From: Haplosporangium gracile
Lineage: Eukaryota; Mortierellomycota; Mortierellomycetes; Mortierellales; Mortierellaceae
Assembly: GCA_015499985.1 (NCBI GenBank)
Contig: JAAAUF010000067.1
Location: forward strand, 1,082 to 65,081
Length of the DNA: 64,000 nt
Direction of reading: 5' to 3'
The translations under genes and the position numbers were made by a program. Below, one piece after another: positions 32,132 through 45,300 of this stretch (positions are counted from its first letter, which is position 1; each line of letters opens with the position of its first letter). The notes beneath the pieces were generated by a model that made no database searches, had not been told where the DNA came from, and was given only the letters and a program-made list of their open reading frames with translations.

Positions 32132-35100
32132 CGGACTCATTCGCGAGTTCCCCTCAGTCGCCATCGACAACTTCCGAGTCCGTCCTGGCGTCAAGGTCTA
32201 CTTGCTCTCACACGTCCACAGTGACCACCTTGCAGGACTCGCAGCTCTTACTTGGGATTCTCCTATCTATTGCTCACCAATTACAGCCCAATGGCTCCCG
32301 ATGCTCGCAACCAGGTCTAAACAGCTTGCCTTTGAGTCTGGCAAGGATAGGGCTCTTTGTCGGAAATACGCACACCTTGCGCCCTTTATGGTTGATACAC
32401 TTTGCTTATCCCATGTGTTTTTGGGCGGCCTTAATTTCAGACATGAAGTTCCCCTTTGATCCAAAAATCTGACACTTAAGGCATGTCGTTTTCAATAGCG
32501 TCCTCTTGTCACCGATGAACCGCATTATTTGGACTTGGGAAATGGTCGTAGAGCAAGGGTCAGCCTTATTCCGGCTCATCATTGTCCAGGAGCAGTCATG
32601 TACGTAGCGCCCAATGGTCGTCGACGCTGTGCTTGCCTGCTTTTTTACATATGGTACCGTGACTAATGCATTCATCCAATTCCAAATAGGTTTTTGATAC
32701 AAGACGATCGCTCTTGCATATTGTACACGGGCGATACCAGGAACGAGGCACTTGATTTGCAAGGACTACGAGCAATGCCGGCATTCTCGTCGTCTATGCC
32801 GTCGATCGACCGACTCTATCTTGACACCACCTGCTGTCATCCTGCCTTTGAAAAGTTTCCCAGCAGAGTGAGTTTTGTTGTTCATATCTGAGGCTCGTCA
32901 ATTTGTTCCGCATTACTAGAATCTCATCACTTATTAACCTTGACAATTTTTACATTTAAAAAATAGGACTTTGCAATATCCGACTTGGTGACATTTATTA
33001 ATCGAAGGCCTCGATTGGCACACTATTACATTGACGCATGGACATTTGGCTACGAAGACATCTGGATCGGACTCTCCAAGGCGTTTCATACAAAGGTCCA
33101 TGTCTCACCTTATCTCTATGAACTCTACGAGGCTATTGACGACATGATCTCCCCAAGGATCTTGCCTCATCTCACGATCGATGGATCCACGGCCCGGTTT
33201 CATTCATGCCGACTGGACAAGACTTGTGGATACGGAGGAGCAGGAGGCGAGCATGCCGGATCAAGGATGCTTATTCGGATTCAGCCGAATGTTTCTTGGT
33301 TCTCGCCAGTGCTCCGTCAGGGAAGGCAGGATGCTGAAGAAGGGGTTATTGCGAAGGGTACCGTCACCGGAAGGAACAATACCTATACGATCAAGGAACG
33401 ATTGCCTCCCTCCATTGGGAAGCGTGATGATCTATTCTATGTAAGAAGGCCACTTGACCTTTTCTTTGCTTGACCTATTGCAAAACGTACAAACATCAAT
33501 TGACCGTCCTCTTTTTATATATTATTTTGAATAGTATTTTAATTATGGCTGTCATGCAAGCTTATCGGAACTACAGCAATTGGTTGAGCTGATTTCCCCA
33601 CAGGCTCTGCTCCCTTGTGTTTTACATCGCAACGTCACGACACATACCCTCTTTCGTTCCAATCGCGAGATTGTCGCCCTACTTGCACCTTATATGCCAC
33701 AACGGGCAGGGGTGTCCTTGGATGTGGAGGAATGCCAGGATCGAGAGCCGCTTATGACAGACGGCGTGACGACAGATTTTCAGAGCTTTCAACATGCTAA
33801 AGGCGCCTACCAGGTTCTGGACATGAACGACGGTGATCATAGCATCACAATTCCAAATTGCGGATCTTCACGGCCACGCACAGGCCCATATACCACGACT
33901 ATAGCCATCCATCCTCAAAACGATACAGCGCTGTCGCCTCGATCAAGGCACCTACGCAAAAAGATGGACAAACTGAAGCGTCAACTACGGAACACGGCCA
34001 GTCTCGAAGAGGAATCAAGCTTGGAGAATGGGCCGCTATCAGTGGATTTGGCAATCGTCGAAAAGAAACGCAAGCGACTGTCGTCATGCGATGGCGGACA
34101 GAGTAGTACAGCCCAGGAGACCACGGAAGAAGAGTTTTTCGAATCACACAGCAGTTTTTACCGAGACGCTAGCGATATGTTTAGAGATGGTAATCGATCG
34201 GATATGAATAGGACTGAAGATAACGTACGCCAACTAGGAGGAGGAGGAGGAGGAGGAGGGGTGACAAAACCGTGGCATGACCAGAGTACGGTGATTCTTG
34301 ATCGAAGTGTGATATTGAATTTCGACAAGGACGATGGTGACGAGGAAAGGGAGGAGGATGGAGAGACTACTGGGCTAGGATATGACAGATCGGCGGATAG
34401 GTCAACAGATAGATCGATGGACAGATCAAGAATTGAGCCGGCGACGCCTGAGGGGTATGTGACGTCTAGTCCAGACTCGATCCTGAGCTCCCTTGGTCTT
34501 CCAGAGAAGTCGTTTGATGTTAATTCGTTCAAGTCTGTTGAAGCTGGGTGCGACAAGAACAAGCCCATTTCTCTCTCAAGCGAGCTCTCTACAGTGCTTT
34601 CTCTGTCTGCTCTGCCTGCTCCAGGAGCGATGGCTGGACCCGACATTACCGTTGCCGACTGTCTCCACTCCTTGCCTCCTTCTATATCCAAGACTCCTCC
34701 GCCACGGATATCGTATCATGGCCAAGCCATCGCTCTTGGAGAAAGTCCTACCAAACCGCTCGAAGGCCTTTCCCCACGTTGTCGATCGTCATCCCCAGTT
34801 GCGGCAAGGCAATCTAGACGTGCTCAAGAGACCAATGCCAGCGCTACTTTACCTGTGAGGATATCTCTTCCTCCTCCTCCGATGGACACAATGGCCTCGT
34901 TGACGTCCTTGCGGGTAGAAGAGCCTCAAGGGACCAACATCTTTGCGCAGTTGGCATGCTCTCCTCCTCGAAAGCGAGCATCGCGATTGACGCGTACTCA
35001 GACTGATCCTCAAGATACTAGACGGCGGGGGCTGCTCTCGCGACGCAACACGTCTGCTGCCATGTTGCTTAGGGAGATTCGACGCTCAAGGACGACGGCG

Positions 35101-35187
35101 ACTTGCTCTGCTGTTGTTGCTCCTAATGAGGTGATTGTGATTGAAAGCAATAGTAGCAGTAGTAGTGATGAGGATCAAGGCCATTGA
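32118..35187 (+). CDS. DCLRE1C: Artemis-like MBL/beta-CASP DNA nuclease (DCLRE1C/SNM1C)
   Basis: Exons 32118-32390, 32499-32599, 32690-32867, 32967-33440 and 33535-35187 give 2,679 nt, 892 residues. The N-terminus MSTFDGLIREFPSVAIDNF matches animal Artemis (MSSFEG...) better than yeast Pso2, which has a zinc finger there. Metallo-beta-lactamase motif 2 is SHVHSDHLAGL (HxHxDH), motif 3 is PAHHCPGAVMFL and motif 4 is LYTGDTR. The beta-CASP part begins YLDTTCCHPAFEKFPSR, whose Asp is the motif A acid, and includes WTFGYEDIWIGLSKAF. These nucleases trim DNA ends in non-homologous end joining or cut cross-linked DNA. From about residue 400 on the protein is a low-complexity tail with a poly-Gly run, DRSTDRSMDRS repeats, many Ser-Pro sites and a final VIVIESNSSSSSDED. 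The first donor (GTTGAT) is weak. A six-codon upstream ORF overlaps the start. Confidence 0.9.
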
Positions 35188-38100
35188 GTCTTTTGTATAT
35201 CTGTCCCCTCTTCATCTTTATTTCAATATGGATCTCTTGATAAATAGTTTACTGCTCGGGAAATGATGGACGCGCTTAATTTGCAATTAGGAAAATTTGG
35301 AGGGAGATGATGCTAGCTTACTGCTATTTCTTTTTTTTTTTTTTTTTTGAGATGCAGGTGTAAGGCGAGAAAGATGAATAGCATCTACCGAGGAAAGAAA
35401 AGATAGTTCATGATCTACAACTTGATTATTTTTTTTATCATTTTTTGTGTAAGATGCACTGTTGTAAGGCTGGGAGAAATGAGGGAAGAAGAAGGGACGG
35501 AAGAGTAAGGAAAGGGGATACTTGTTCTCTTGTACCCTACTGGTGGTTTATCTAAATAATGAGTGCCCATGAACATTTTATGATGGAAAAAAAGTGCGGC
35601 CTCTTTTTACTTTGTTTTAACCTTTTGCGTTCATAGATGAGCTACCCGGCACGTGCCTTACGAATTTCTTTTCGGTATGGACGCGAAAAAGGTGTGAAGA
35701 AAAAAAAAAAAGGAAAAGCAGAAAATCTGAGACAGTCACTCTTTCAACGGCTGTGATCAATTGGGACAGGTTTTACTTTTTGGAGAAAGGGAAAAAAAAT
35801 AATTGTTGAGCAGCGAAAAGGGAAGAAGCGACGAGGGGAAGGCTGAGGGACTGACGGAGGCTGGGCCGGACCTAGGTTGGGCCGGATTCGGACTTGATCT
35901 GAAGGGAAAGAGGGATCCCGGATCTTTTATGATTACTCAGCTACATCCTGACAGCAAACTACAACTCCTCCTCTACTTCCACCCCTGTTTTTGGACGAAA
36001 TTCATGCAACGACATCGGCCTGGAAATATACATTCTCTCCTTCCTTTTGTGCTGTTGTCGACGTTCTAGTATTGGGCGTGTGCGTGTTTAGTAACCCTTT
36101 CTTTAGCCTATTGCGATTGACGACCCAATCGCAGAATCATATCGGCAATTAATCCAATGAAGAAAAAAGCTCCTTTGAACTTACGCTAGAGCGATCGTTT
36201 TGTAAGTCCAGACAAGGTCTTATTTTTGCCCCTGGATCGGACAGAATTACAGAAGGGCAAAAAACCCTCATAAAAAATGGCGGTTGAACAACGAGAAATG
36301 CGAAGATGTATCGCGGTGAGAGTGTACAGGGGCATGATGGCTTTATCGAAGGGACTGAAGGTTTGGATGAGGGCTCTCAAACATTAAAGCATAATGATGT
36401 AACTGTTTTTGTGAACCCTTTTGAGTTCAGGGTTGGGAGAGTAGGGTTGGGAGTGCACAAGAAGAAGAAAGAAGGTGAAGGTGCTGTTGTTGTGATCCGT
36501 GAGGATGGGAACTCTGAATGTTGGTTTTTTTTATCTTTCCTTGTTGTTGAAAACTTGTTTATCCGAAAAAGAATGAGAGAGGGAGAGCGAATGATGAAGG
36601 GACCATTACAAGCATGACGCCCAATTAGAAGGAACAACAAAAAAAAAGAGATGACTATAATCTTTTTCAAAGGTAAACAAACAATTACAACGTATAAAAA
36701 AAGAGTTCCCGTATCGAAAATACCGACGGAAGAGTGAAGAGGGAAGAGAGTATCATCGAGCAGGGGAAATACAGGAATAGATCTGTGAATGCTTTGTGTA
36801 CACCCCGATCTGGTTGAATTCAAAATATGAAAACTCTGTTGAGAGCCCAAGCGCGCCTTCTTTCCTTCCCTTGATGGTTACACCTCTCTCTGTGTACCTT
36901 TCATTGCTCGTATGTGTTCAATCGATTGGTGCAATAACCTGAGAGTGAATGTAGGTGTGTATGTGAGCACCTCATACCTGTCTTGCCTCCCTTTACAACG
37001 TCGAGGAGAGAGGGGGTTCATTGTATTGCTTCTATGAAGACTAGTGGAGTGTTAGCGTGTTTCTGCTGGTGATGATCAGAACCCAGAGTCTTGGTACAGT
37101 TCACACACCATCAGCCATCAGGTTGCCCTTGTACTCTTCATCAGTTCAACCAAATAGAAAAAGACTTCGCCACCACCGAAAAGCATCGACGCTAATGTGT
37201 CTCTCTTCGCGCTTGAACAAGCGTGAAAGAACGTTGGAAAAAAAAGGACAAGTTACAAAGACATATGAAAGTGATGATATGATAGTCCTTTGCTCGCGCA
37301 CCAAACGCCAGCCACGGTTCTTACTGCCGTTGGCTGTTTTGGCCAACAGCAATCGAATCGTTCGCTCATCTGTCTCTGTGTATGCGGGAATGTAAGGTTC
37401 GCTAGCTGAGCGTTTTTTCTCTCTTTTTTTTTTTTTTTTTTTTTGATTGTCAGCTCACCAGTCGATTGCAGCGGATGTTTTCGTCTACTTCTTTCTGTTC
37501 GTTTGTTCAATATCCCTTTCCCGGGTTCATTCCCCTACTTCTTTACCCTTTACGCCACTTTTCATTCTCCCACCATCCGCGCACACTCTTCTTCTCTTTG
37601 TCTCTCCCCCCACTCCCACTTCTGTGCACAACTACTGCACTCTCTACTCCACACTCTCTTCTTGACTTCACTCTGCTCATCCTCATATCCATTCTCACTC
37701 ACACCCATATCCACATTCACCCTCCCATACAAACACACACTCTTACACTTTTGTAGATCTCATTCCTCCTTTTTCCTTCCTCTGCATTCACCTTCACACA
37801 CTCCATCACCTTCTTCTCCCCCTCTCTCGGTAGGTGTCTTTTACACATTAGCAAGCAACCCTCTTCAGCAACAGCATTCACCCTTTACAGCACTTTAGCA
37901 TCACTCCCATCGTTCCCTCGTATTTTTTCCCTTTGATCTTTTCTCTTACCTGGTCTAAGCTCGTTTCCATCCCTCAAAGCGTCAGACTTGTCTCGCACTA
38001 GGTCTGACCCGACCTACCGCTATGCTGCTCATGCCCACATTCACATACATTACCCAAACACACATACGCCATACCGATCACCAGTTTTTCTTTTACTTGG

Positions 38101-39357
38101 TAACATGTCATGGCGAATGATCTCTTCGTTCGTTTCAGTCATTCATCCTTGTTTTAACGATCTATGGATTGCTTCTTCGTAAGCAAGCACAGCGAGAAAA
38201 AACCCTGCGCACTCTCTTTCCTCCCTCTCTTCCCCCATACCCTCCCTTTGTTCCCTCTCCCCTTCCCCCCTTATCTTTTCTCCCTCTCTCGTTCTCATCA
38301 TGTCCTGTCGTGCAACGCAACGGTCTCGGGTCAAACTATTATCCTGCACGAATACACATATCTGGCCATCACCGCCTTCTTCCTTCCTTCCTTCCTTCTT
38401 CGGCCATGTCTCTCCACAAAAATCATTTCCCCACTCACCCTGCCCAATAACAAATACTTTCTTTTCACCATACCACACCATAACTCCTATACAGTTAACA
38501 GCATTGCAACGTACCCAATTGATGCTCCTTCCGCAACTATATAAAAAGAACAAGTGGCGACTGATACGATTGGAAGGAAAGAACACGAGAGCAATTTGGG
38601 GGGTATATACGAGCAGTGTGGGCATGAACAGAGAGAAGAGAGAAAGAGAGAGAGTCTTCTGTCACCACCTTTTTGCCTCTCTTGTACATACTGTTGTTCA
38701 TTTCCTCCGTTCGAGCTCTCTTCGATGCCATCTTTTGACTTCTTCCTTCAATGGTGAAATTGTTCAGTCCTCCATGTGTGTGCATCTTGCGTGTCTTCTA
38801 CGTGCAAGGTAGATAGATGAATGGACTCCAGGGTCCATTGAAATGCATCCTCTTCTCTCCCTCTTTGTCCCCCTTTCTTCTTTTTCTCTCTCTCTGTCTT
38901 TCGCCTCTTTTTTCACTCTCCTTTGGATTAATACTCCGCTTCTAGTATATGTACACGCAACCCTTTGCGCCCTCTCCTTGTTTCTTTCCCTTTTCTTGAT
39001 CTTCCTTTGTCCTTGGGTTGTTCCTGGACGTCATCCTTACTGCCCTTTAATTCGCTCTTGTCGCATTCATATATCTTTGAATCATTCATTATCTACCGCG
39101 TTGACTCCTTACCAATCCGTTTGCTTCTCAATGGTGCACTTGTTTGTGTGTGTATCTAATGTACATAAAGCGAGGCGAGGGGTGTATTTTTTCTATTGTG
39201 GTTGTTGCGAGCGCAGGGACCATCTAGTGGTGATTGATGGTCACACATTTTCCCATCCCCTCATCCATGTATACAGGACGCTGATCGGATCGTTTTTTTT
39301 ATTTATTGACGCGTTTTTCTTGTCTTTTCCTTCTACTTTTTAGCTACGACTCAACTC
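35188..39357. other. Long intergenic region upstream of the receptor histidine kinase
   Basis: About 4.2 kb with no gene I can support. 35188-36100 holds the Artemis 3' UTR and A/T-rich filler. From about 37440 to 39350 the plus strand is strongly CT-rich with many TCTC/CACA runs, which looks like a long leader and promoter for the next gene. A poly-pyrimidine tract ending TTCTACTTTTTAG at about 39331-39343, fifteen bases before the ATG at 39358, looks like a splice acceptor, so a 5' UTR intron is likely. CACGTG occurs at about 35650. Confidence 0.6.
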
Positions 39358-42300
39358 ATGGTTCACAAAACAACTGCATCTTCACCATCTTCATTATCAT
39401 CCCCACAGACCTCAGCACAATCCTCAGCGCGTTGCTGTCGTGAGGCTGCACACTCTACCCTTCCATCGCTGCATCGTCAACTTCAACCACCTCGCACTCG
39501 ACCTTCACGTCGGTTGTCACTATCCACAGCAATGTCGTCCCCTCATTCCCAGTCTTCATCGTCAGAAATGTCGTGGTCTTCGATGCTTTCGCACCTCTTC
39601 GCAAAGGATCGCTGCCCCCGTACGGTGCGCACCTCTTCCATCAGCCATACCCACACCTCTTCGACCTATAAGTCACCATACCGCCCAATACCTTCCGACT
39701 GCCAGCCAGCCAGGGCAAGCGCTCATCCACTTGCTACAGCCTCAACTTCACCATCGTTATCCTCAAGAGTTCATTCAACAAAGACTCTGTCAGAGGGATT
39801 GCCACCATCGACATCGCTGCTGGTTCTCACCAAGCACAGATCCCAGCCATTATGCTTTCCAACGCTCGCTCGAAGCTTATCAAGAATGACCCGGACGGAC
39901 GCTTCACTCTATATACTACTCCGGCTCACCATACTTCTCCTTATACTCGCGCTCCTTCAGAGTACCGATGCTTTTCCATTACAAGGCCTTCGAAAGCCAT
40001 TTGGTCGGAGAGAGATAACTCTCGTGTCTCCGCCACCTTTCAATTCTTGGACAGTCCAAAGCAACGCTGTGGCGATGAATCTGTCCAAAATTGTCGCCTG
40101 CGACCCTGATTCGATGACTGGCCTCAATGGCAGGCTGTCTCTGGTACCAAACAACGGCCCCATTAAATTGGCGGGTATCATGCATGGTAAGGCATATATG
40201 CACATCCTTTTTTTTTTTTGTTGCTCCACGTTATGATCTTGTATAGCAACGAATCAACAAGTGTATACGAATCAGCAACTGTACTAACCGTTTTTTTCTG
40301 TCCTACATGACCAACCTCTTGGTTTAGGAACAACGTCCTATTGGGATAGAGTACTGCAGGGAGCCAATGATGCCGCTAATCTGACCGGTGCTGAGATAGA
40401 TTGGTTCATGCCCAAGAACAATGTCTTTGATCCTACCTACATGGCCAATCAGATCCATACGGCCGCCGCTATGAGAAAATATGATGGCCTTTTTTTGACG
40501 ATCCCCAACGCCGAAGTTGCCTCCTCCTTGATGCGGGTCGCCAGGGAGCAAGCAGGGATGCCAGTCGTGGTTGTCAATGTGGGCCAACAGACCGCAGGTC
40601 AGCTGGGCTACTTGGCCGTCCTTCAGAACGATACCACTGCTGGCGAAAAGCTTGGGTATGCCCTCTACGACCGAGGTAAATAGTCTGCATTTGGATACTG
40701 CGATGTTGTAACAAACTCGAAAAGGCATGAATATTTTTTTAGCTAATTTATTATGTCTTAATGGTAAATAGGCGCCAGGAACTTTCTGTGCATCAGCCCC
40801 ACACAGACGATCCAGTCTTTGAACGACCGATGTGCAGGAGTCATGAGAGCGTTCAGCAACCGCGGAGTCAATTTTACCGATAGCTCTGCTTTTAGCAAAA
40901 CCATTTTCGTTGGACCAACTAGCATCGACACAACGGCAAACCTCAACAGGATCAGAACCTATCTGCGAAACCAGACATCAGTTGACGCGATCATCGGAAT
41001 CAACCTCGCGGTTATCAATCTCGCCTTGAAAGCTTCAGTTCTGCCGCGTAATGTTACTGTGACTCCAACGGCTGACAGGACAGGAAATTATTGGGTCGGC
41101 ACGTTTGATGTGGATGACACTGTAGTCGCGAATGTCAAATCGGGTGCAATCGCAGTTGCTGTTTCCCAGACACCTTACCTTCAGGGTGTCATTCCAGTCA
41201 TCGAGCTTTTCCTCCAGGTCGCCACAGGACAGAAGCTGGTGGAGCCCGTCATCACGACAGGACCCAACTTGCTGACAGCAGATACGATTGAACGCGAGCA
41301 CCATATGGATATGACCGCCAGTCTACAGGACTTTGCCAAAGCACAGAAAACAGTCGTCGTCCTCAATCGCGACATCTCGCTCGAGCTCACCCGGTGGAAT
41401 GAAGCTCTAGGAGGATTGGTGCAGTCAGCCTCCATGCTTGGATATGATACTGTGTCAGCAACCTCGATGGATCAGCTTAACAAAATTCACGCGGATTTGA
41501 AGAGCCAAACCAACGTATCTTCTTCCGTCAACTATGGACCCTACAGTGGGGTTCAGGGCGTCGTAGTCTCTCTCGCGGACACAAGGCAGCACGAGGAACT
41601 CATGAACAACACTGCAATTCTCGGTGCAGACATGCCTGTCATTGGCATGGGAAGTGTGTCAAACACGACCGTACTTCAGAGCAGGTCTGTCTGGCTTGGA
41701 CCGAGCGATGATGCCATGGGATCGACCGTCATTAAAGAACTCTTCAGCAGCAGTTACAGCGCCCCCCTGTGTCTTGTGGAGGAAAACGGTCCGTGGTGGC
41801 AACTCAAACACTGCGAGCAGCTGTACAACACCCTACTCCGCATGTACGGAATTGGCCGAGTGGGCCCAATAGACGCCATGATTCTGAGGATCAAGGCGGA
41901 TGCAGTTGACCTCGCCTATAATATGACCAGCTCGCTTGCGGGAGACCTTGACCTCGACCTTGACCTTCGACTTGGGCACCAAGCATCCGCTCAGGCGGCA
42001 CCGCCCAACAACCAGACAGCACCAATCAGGAACGCAACACAGCAGATTCTGGACGCTTTTGGACCTTCGGCTGTCGTGGCTTTTGACTCCATCGTCTGCA
42101 CGTCGTTGGCCTTGTACGCCAAGGTCGACGAGGCCTATAAAGACCTCATCGAGCTGCGACGGAACTCTGGAGAGTTGACTGAGGCCGCATTGCAGACGAA
42201 TGCTCCGGTGTTCGCCGCTCTTCCTTCCATGTCCAAGATGTCCCCTGACCCAAACACTCCTGGTGTCTTCGTCCTTGGCCTGTCGCCCAAGGACCTGTTC

Positions 42301-45300
42301 TCTCTTGCACACGACGAACAAGTCACCGGCATTCTGAACCCGCAGCAGTATCTCCAAGGCTTCTACTCCATTATTAGTCTGACGACCCGTATGATGTTTC
42401 CAAGCCGCGGTGCAGTCTTTAACCAGTTTTTTAGCACGGGCCCTGTTGCGATGGACTACGCCTGTTCCGCAGGCAGCTTTTACTCCTCATTCAACCAAAC
42501 CGCGATTGATCTCGGGTCGATTTACGGGTCTGTTGGTGCCAGTCTTGCAGCTCTCGGGTCTGGCCCTGGCCTGACAGGGTTGGCGGGCGCCACATCCATG
42601 CTTTGCTTGGATGCCCAAAACCGTGTCCTGGTCCAGTCCATGTGCACGCGCTGTGCAAAGGGCCAATACAGCAACAGCACAGACTCTGCTGAGTGCGCGT
42701 CCTGTCCTTCTGGTCAAGTCACTTCAGGCACCGGTCAAACACAATGTGAGATCTGTGAAGGCGATGAATGCTCAGACTCCTCAGGAAGTAAGTTTTTTTT
42801 TTCTTTCTGTTTTGATCTCTTCATATTCTTAATATCCAAATACATGGATGTCCGCCCTTTTTCACAACAAAGGCCTTTGTTAACTTTGATGACTTCTACC
42901 TTTTTTTTGAATCATAGTGAGTATCAAAACTCTCTTGCTTGCAGTGCTTATCCCTGTCTGTGTGACCATTGCCTCAATTGTGGCCGTATTCTGGCTGTGG
43001 GTCCGCCGTAAAAAGTTCATCAACCTCAAGAAGCTGAACGACGATTCTTGGCAGCTGGATCTTGCCAAGCTCCTCTACAGCGGTATTGGAGGCGAACCTG
43101 ATGGTACATTTGCTCTTCCTCGCATGGGTGGTGATGGAGGTGGTGGTAGTGGCGAGGAAGGAAGCACCACCAATAGCCACAGCCGCAGCAGGAAGAAGAA
43201 CAGGAATAGCCACAACAATATTATCCTCCCAGCCATCACTGTCGGGAGTGGGTTGTCCCCGAATTTCCCTTCAGCCACGCAACAGTTCTCCATTTCGGAA
43301 TCCCAGGACGCATCGGATATCCCTCGCAGCGGCGCCAGTCGTGCCGGTTCGGCCAGTATTAGTGCACGATCTGGTTCAACGTAAGTGAAACATTTAGGCA
43401 TGTGTCATCAATTGGCGGTATTTTTTGTCTTACTACTTTACATTACCATGAGACTGACCGTTGTTGTATTTATTGAACATATTTTGTAGTAATACCAAAG
43501 GCATGCAGGGATACAGCAACAGCCAGTTCTCTTTGGTGATGAGCCGTGGCTCCTCGGCTGTAGGCACATGGAGAAGTATGCCCGTTTTCATCAAGAAGAT
43601 TGGATCGAGGAAGGTCACTGTCAACGCAGAACTTCGCAAGGAGATTTTTAACATGCGAGAACTTCGCCATCCCAAGCTCCTCGAATTTGTCGGTGTCTGC
43701 CTGGCTCCTCCCAACATTTGCATCGTTACAGGTAATCATGCGCTGCTAGCGTTTTTAACTACGCTTTTTCAAACAAAGCGACGCCAACAACTTACAAAAG
43801 TTTCATCTCTCCTGTTACCTAGAATTCGTGCCTAAAGGAACATTGGCGTCAATTTTGGCCAACACCGATCACAAGTTTACTTGGTTGTTTAAGTTCAATT
43901 TCATGCAGGATCTTTGTCGAGGCATGGAGTTTTTGCACATGTCTAAGATTGCCTTCCACGGACGTCTCACCAGTATGAATTGTCTGATCTCATCCCGATG
44001 GGAACTTAAGGTTGCTGGTTATGGCCTGAACGAGCTCTACAGGTCGCAGCAGGAAGGACCAGATGTCCATCAGCCCAACAGTTTACCTCAGATTGCGCAC
44101 TCATCTTCATCATTCAGTCAACAGCGCAGTCTTGGATCAGGATCAGGATCAGGATCCGGCGGCCTCCGTCCGTGGTCGTCTGACTCGGATCGATCCCAGC
44201 GTTTCAACCAACACCTGCAGCAACAGCAGAGCATCTATGACCTCGGTCACGAGGCACCTTCTCCTAGGACTCGTGACCTGACCGATGCCATGGACAAGGA
44301 GGAGCGTGCGTTTTATGAGCAGGAGAACGCTGCTGCTGCTGCTGGGGCAACTAATACTGCTATCTCGACGGCAGTTTCGCCTCGACTTCACAGAAACGGC
44401 AGCTCCCGCAATGGTTCTATATATCCCGCTGCACCCCTATCCCACAGCGGCGTGTCGTCTATGGCCGAGTACTCGGGCATTGATTATAGCACCGATTCGA
44501 CACCCTTGCTCTGGACCGCGCCTGAATGCTTGCAGCTTGACAAGAACGGCGACTACGAGGCTGTTGGCAGTCAACGTGGTGATCTCTACAGGTATATTGT
44601 CATGTGCACTGATATGTCTGACCGGCACTGCGTTCAAGCCAAATTACTAATGGTCTGGCTACTTTTATTTTTACTTCCCACTTTATAGTGCTGGAATCAT
44701 TTTCAATGAGATTTTGACGCGCAACTTGCCCTACCATGACTACAACGACGACGCCAACGTGTTGGAGCTGGTCAAGGAACAAGACTTTCGCCCAACTTTG
44801 ATGGCCTCCACTGACGGTACCTTAACCGAGGAGGATTGTGAGAACCTGGAGCAGATGAACCAACTGATCCAACTCTGTCTGTCAAAGGACCCTAGCAGCC
44901 GCCCCCACTTCACAGCCATGCTGACACGGATCAACGACATCAACCCCCATAAGTCGAGTGATTTTATCAGCAGTATGTCTGCCATGCTGGAGAAGTATGG
45001 TAACGACATGGAGGAACTGGTCAGGGATAGGACTCGCAACCTGCAGCAGAGGACTATCGAACTCGAGGCTGAGAAGGCGAGAACTAACCGATTGGTCCTC
45101 GATCTCCAAAAGGCCAAGGAGGGTGCCGAGGCAGCAGCAACAGCAAAGTCCAACTTTTTGGCCAACATGTCCCACGAGATCAGGTATACCCACGAAACAT
45201 GAGATGGCAGGAGAGGTTCTTCAGTATTATCGCGCTGCGACTTTATGTTACTCACAGAGGATCTCTTTTTTTTCTTTGGTTTGATTTTAGAACGCCTATG

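Noticed and set aside
37440..39340. Coding gene in the CT-rich region before the receptor kinase
   Set aside because: Frames are Ser/Pro/Leu-rich in all three plus phases, the signature of pyrimidine-rich DNA, with no conserved motif or exon structure.
39440..39889. Alternative frame over the 5' part of the receptor kinase gene
   Set aside because: His/Arg/Pro-rich with no motif; it overlaps a region that is probably leader sequence and it cannot be spliced in frame to the receptor.
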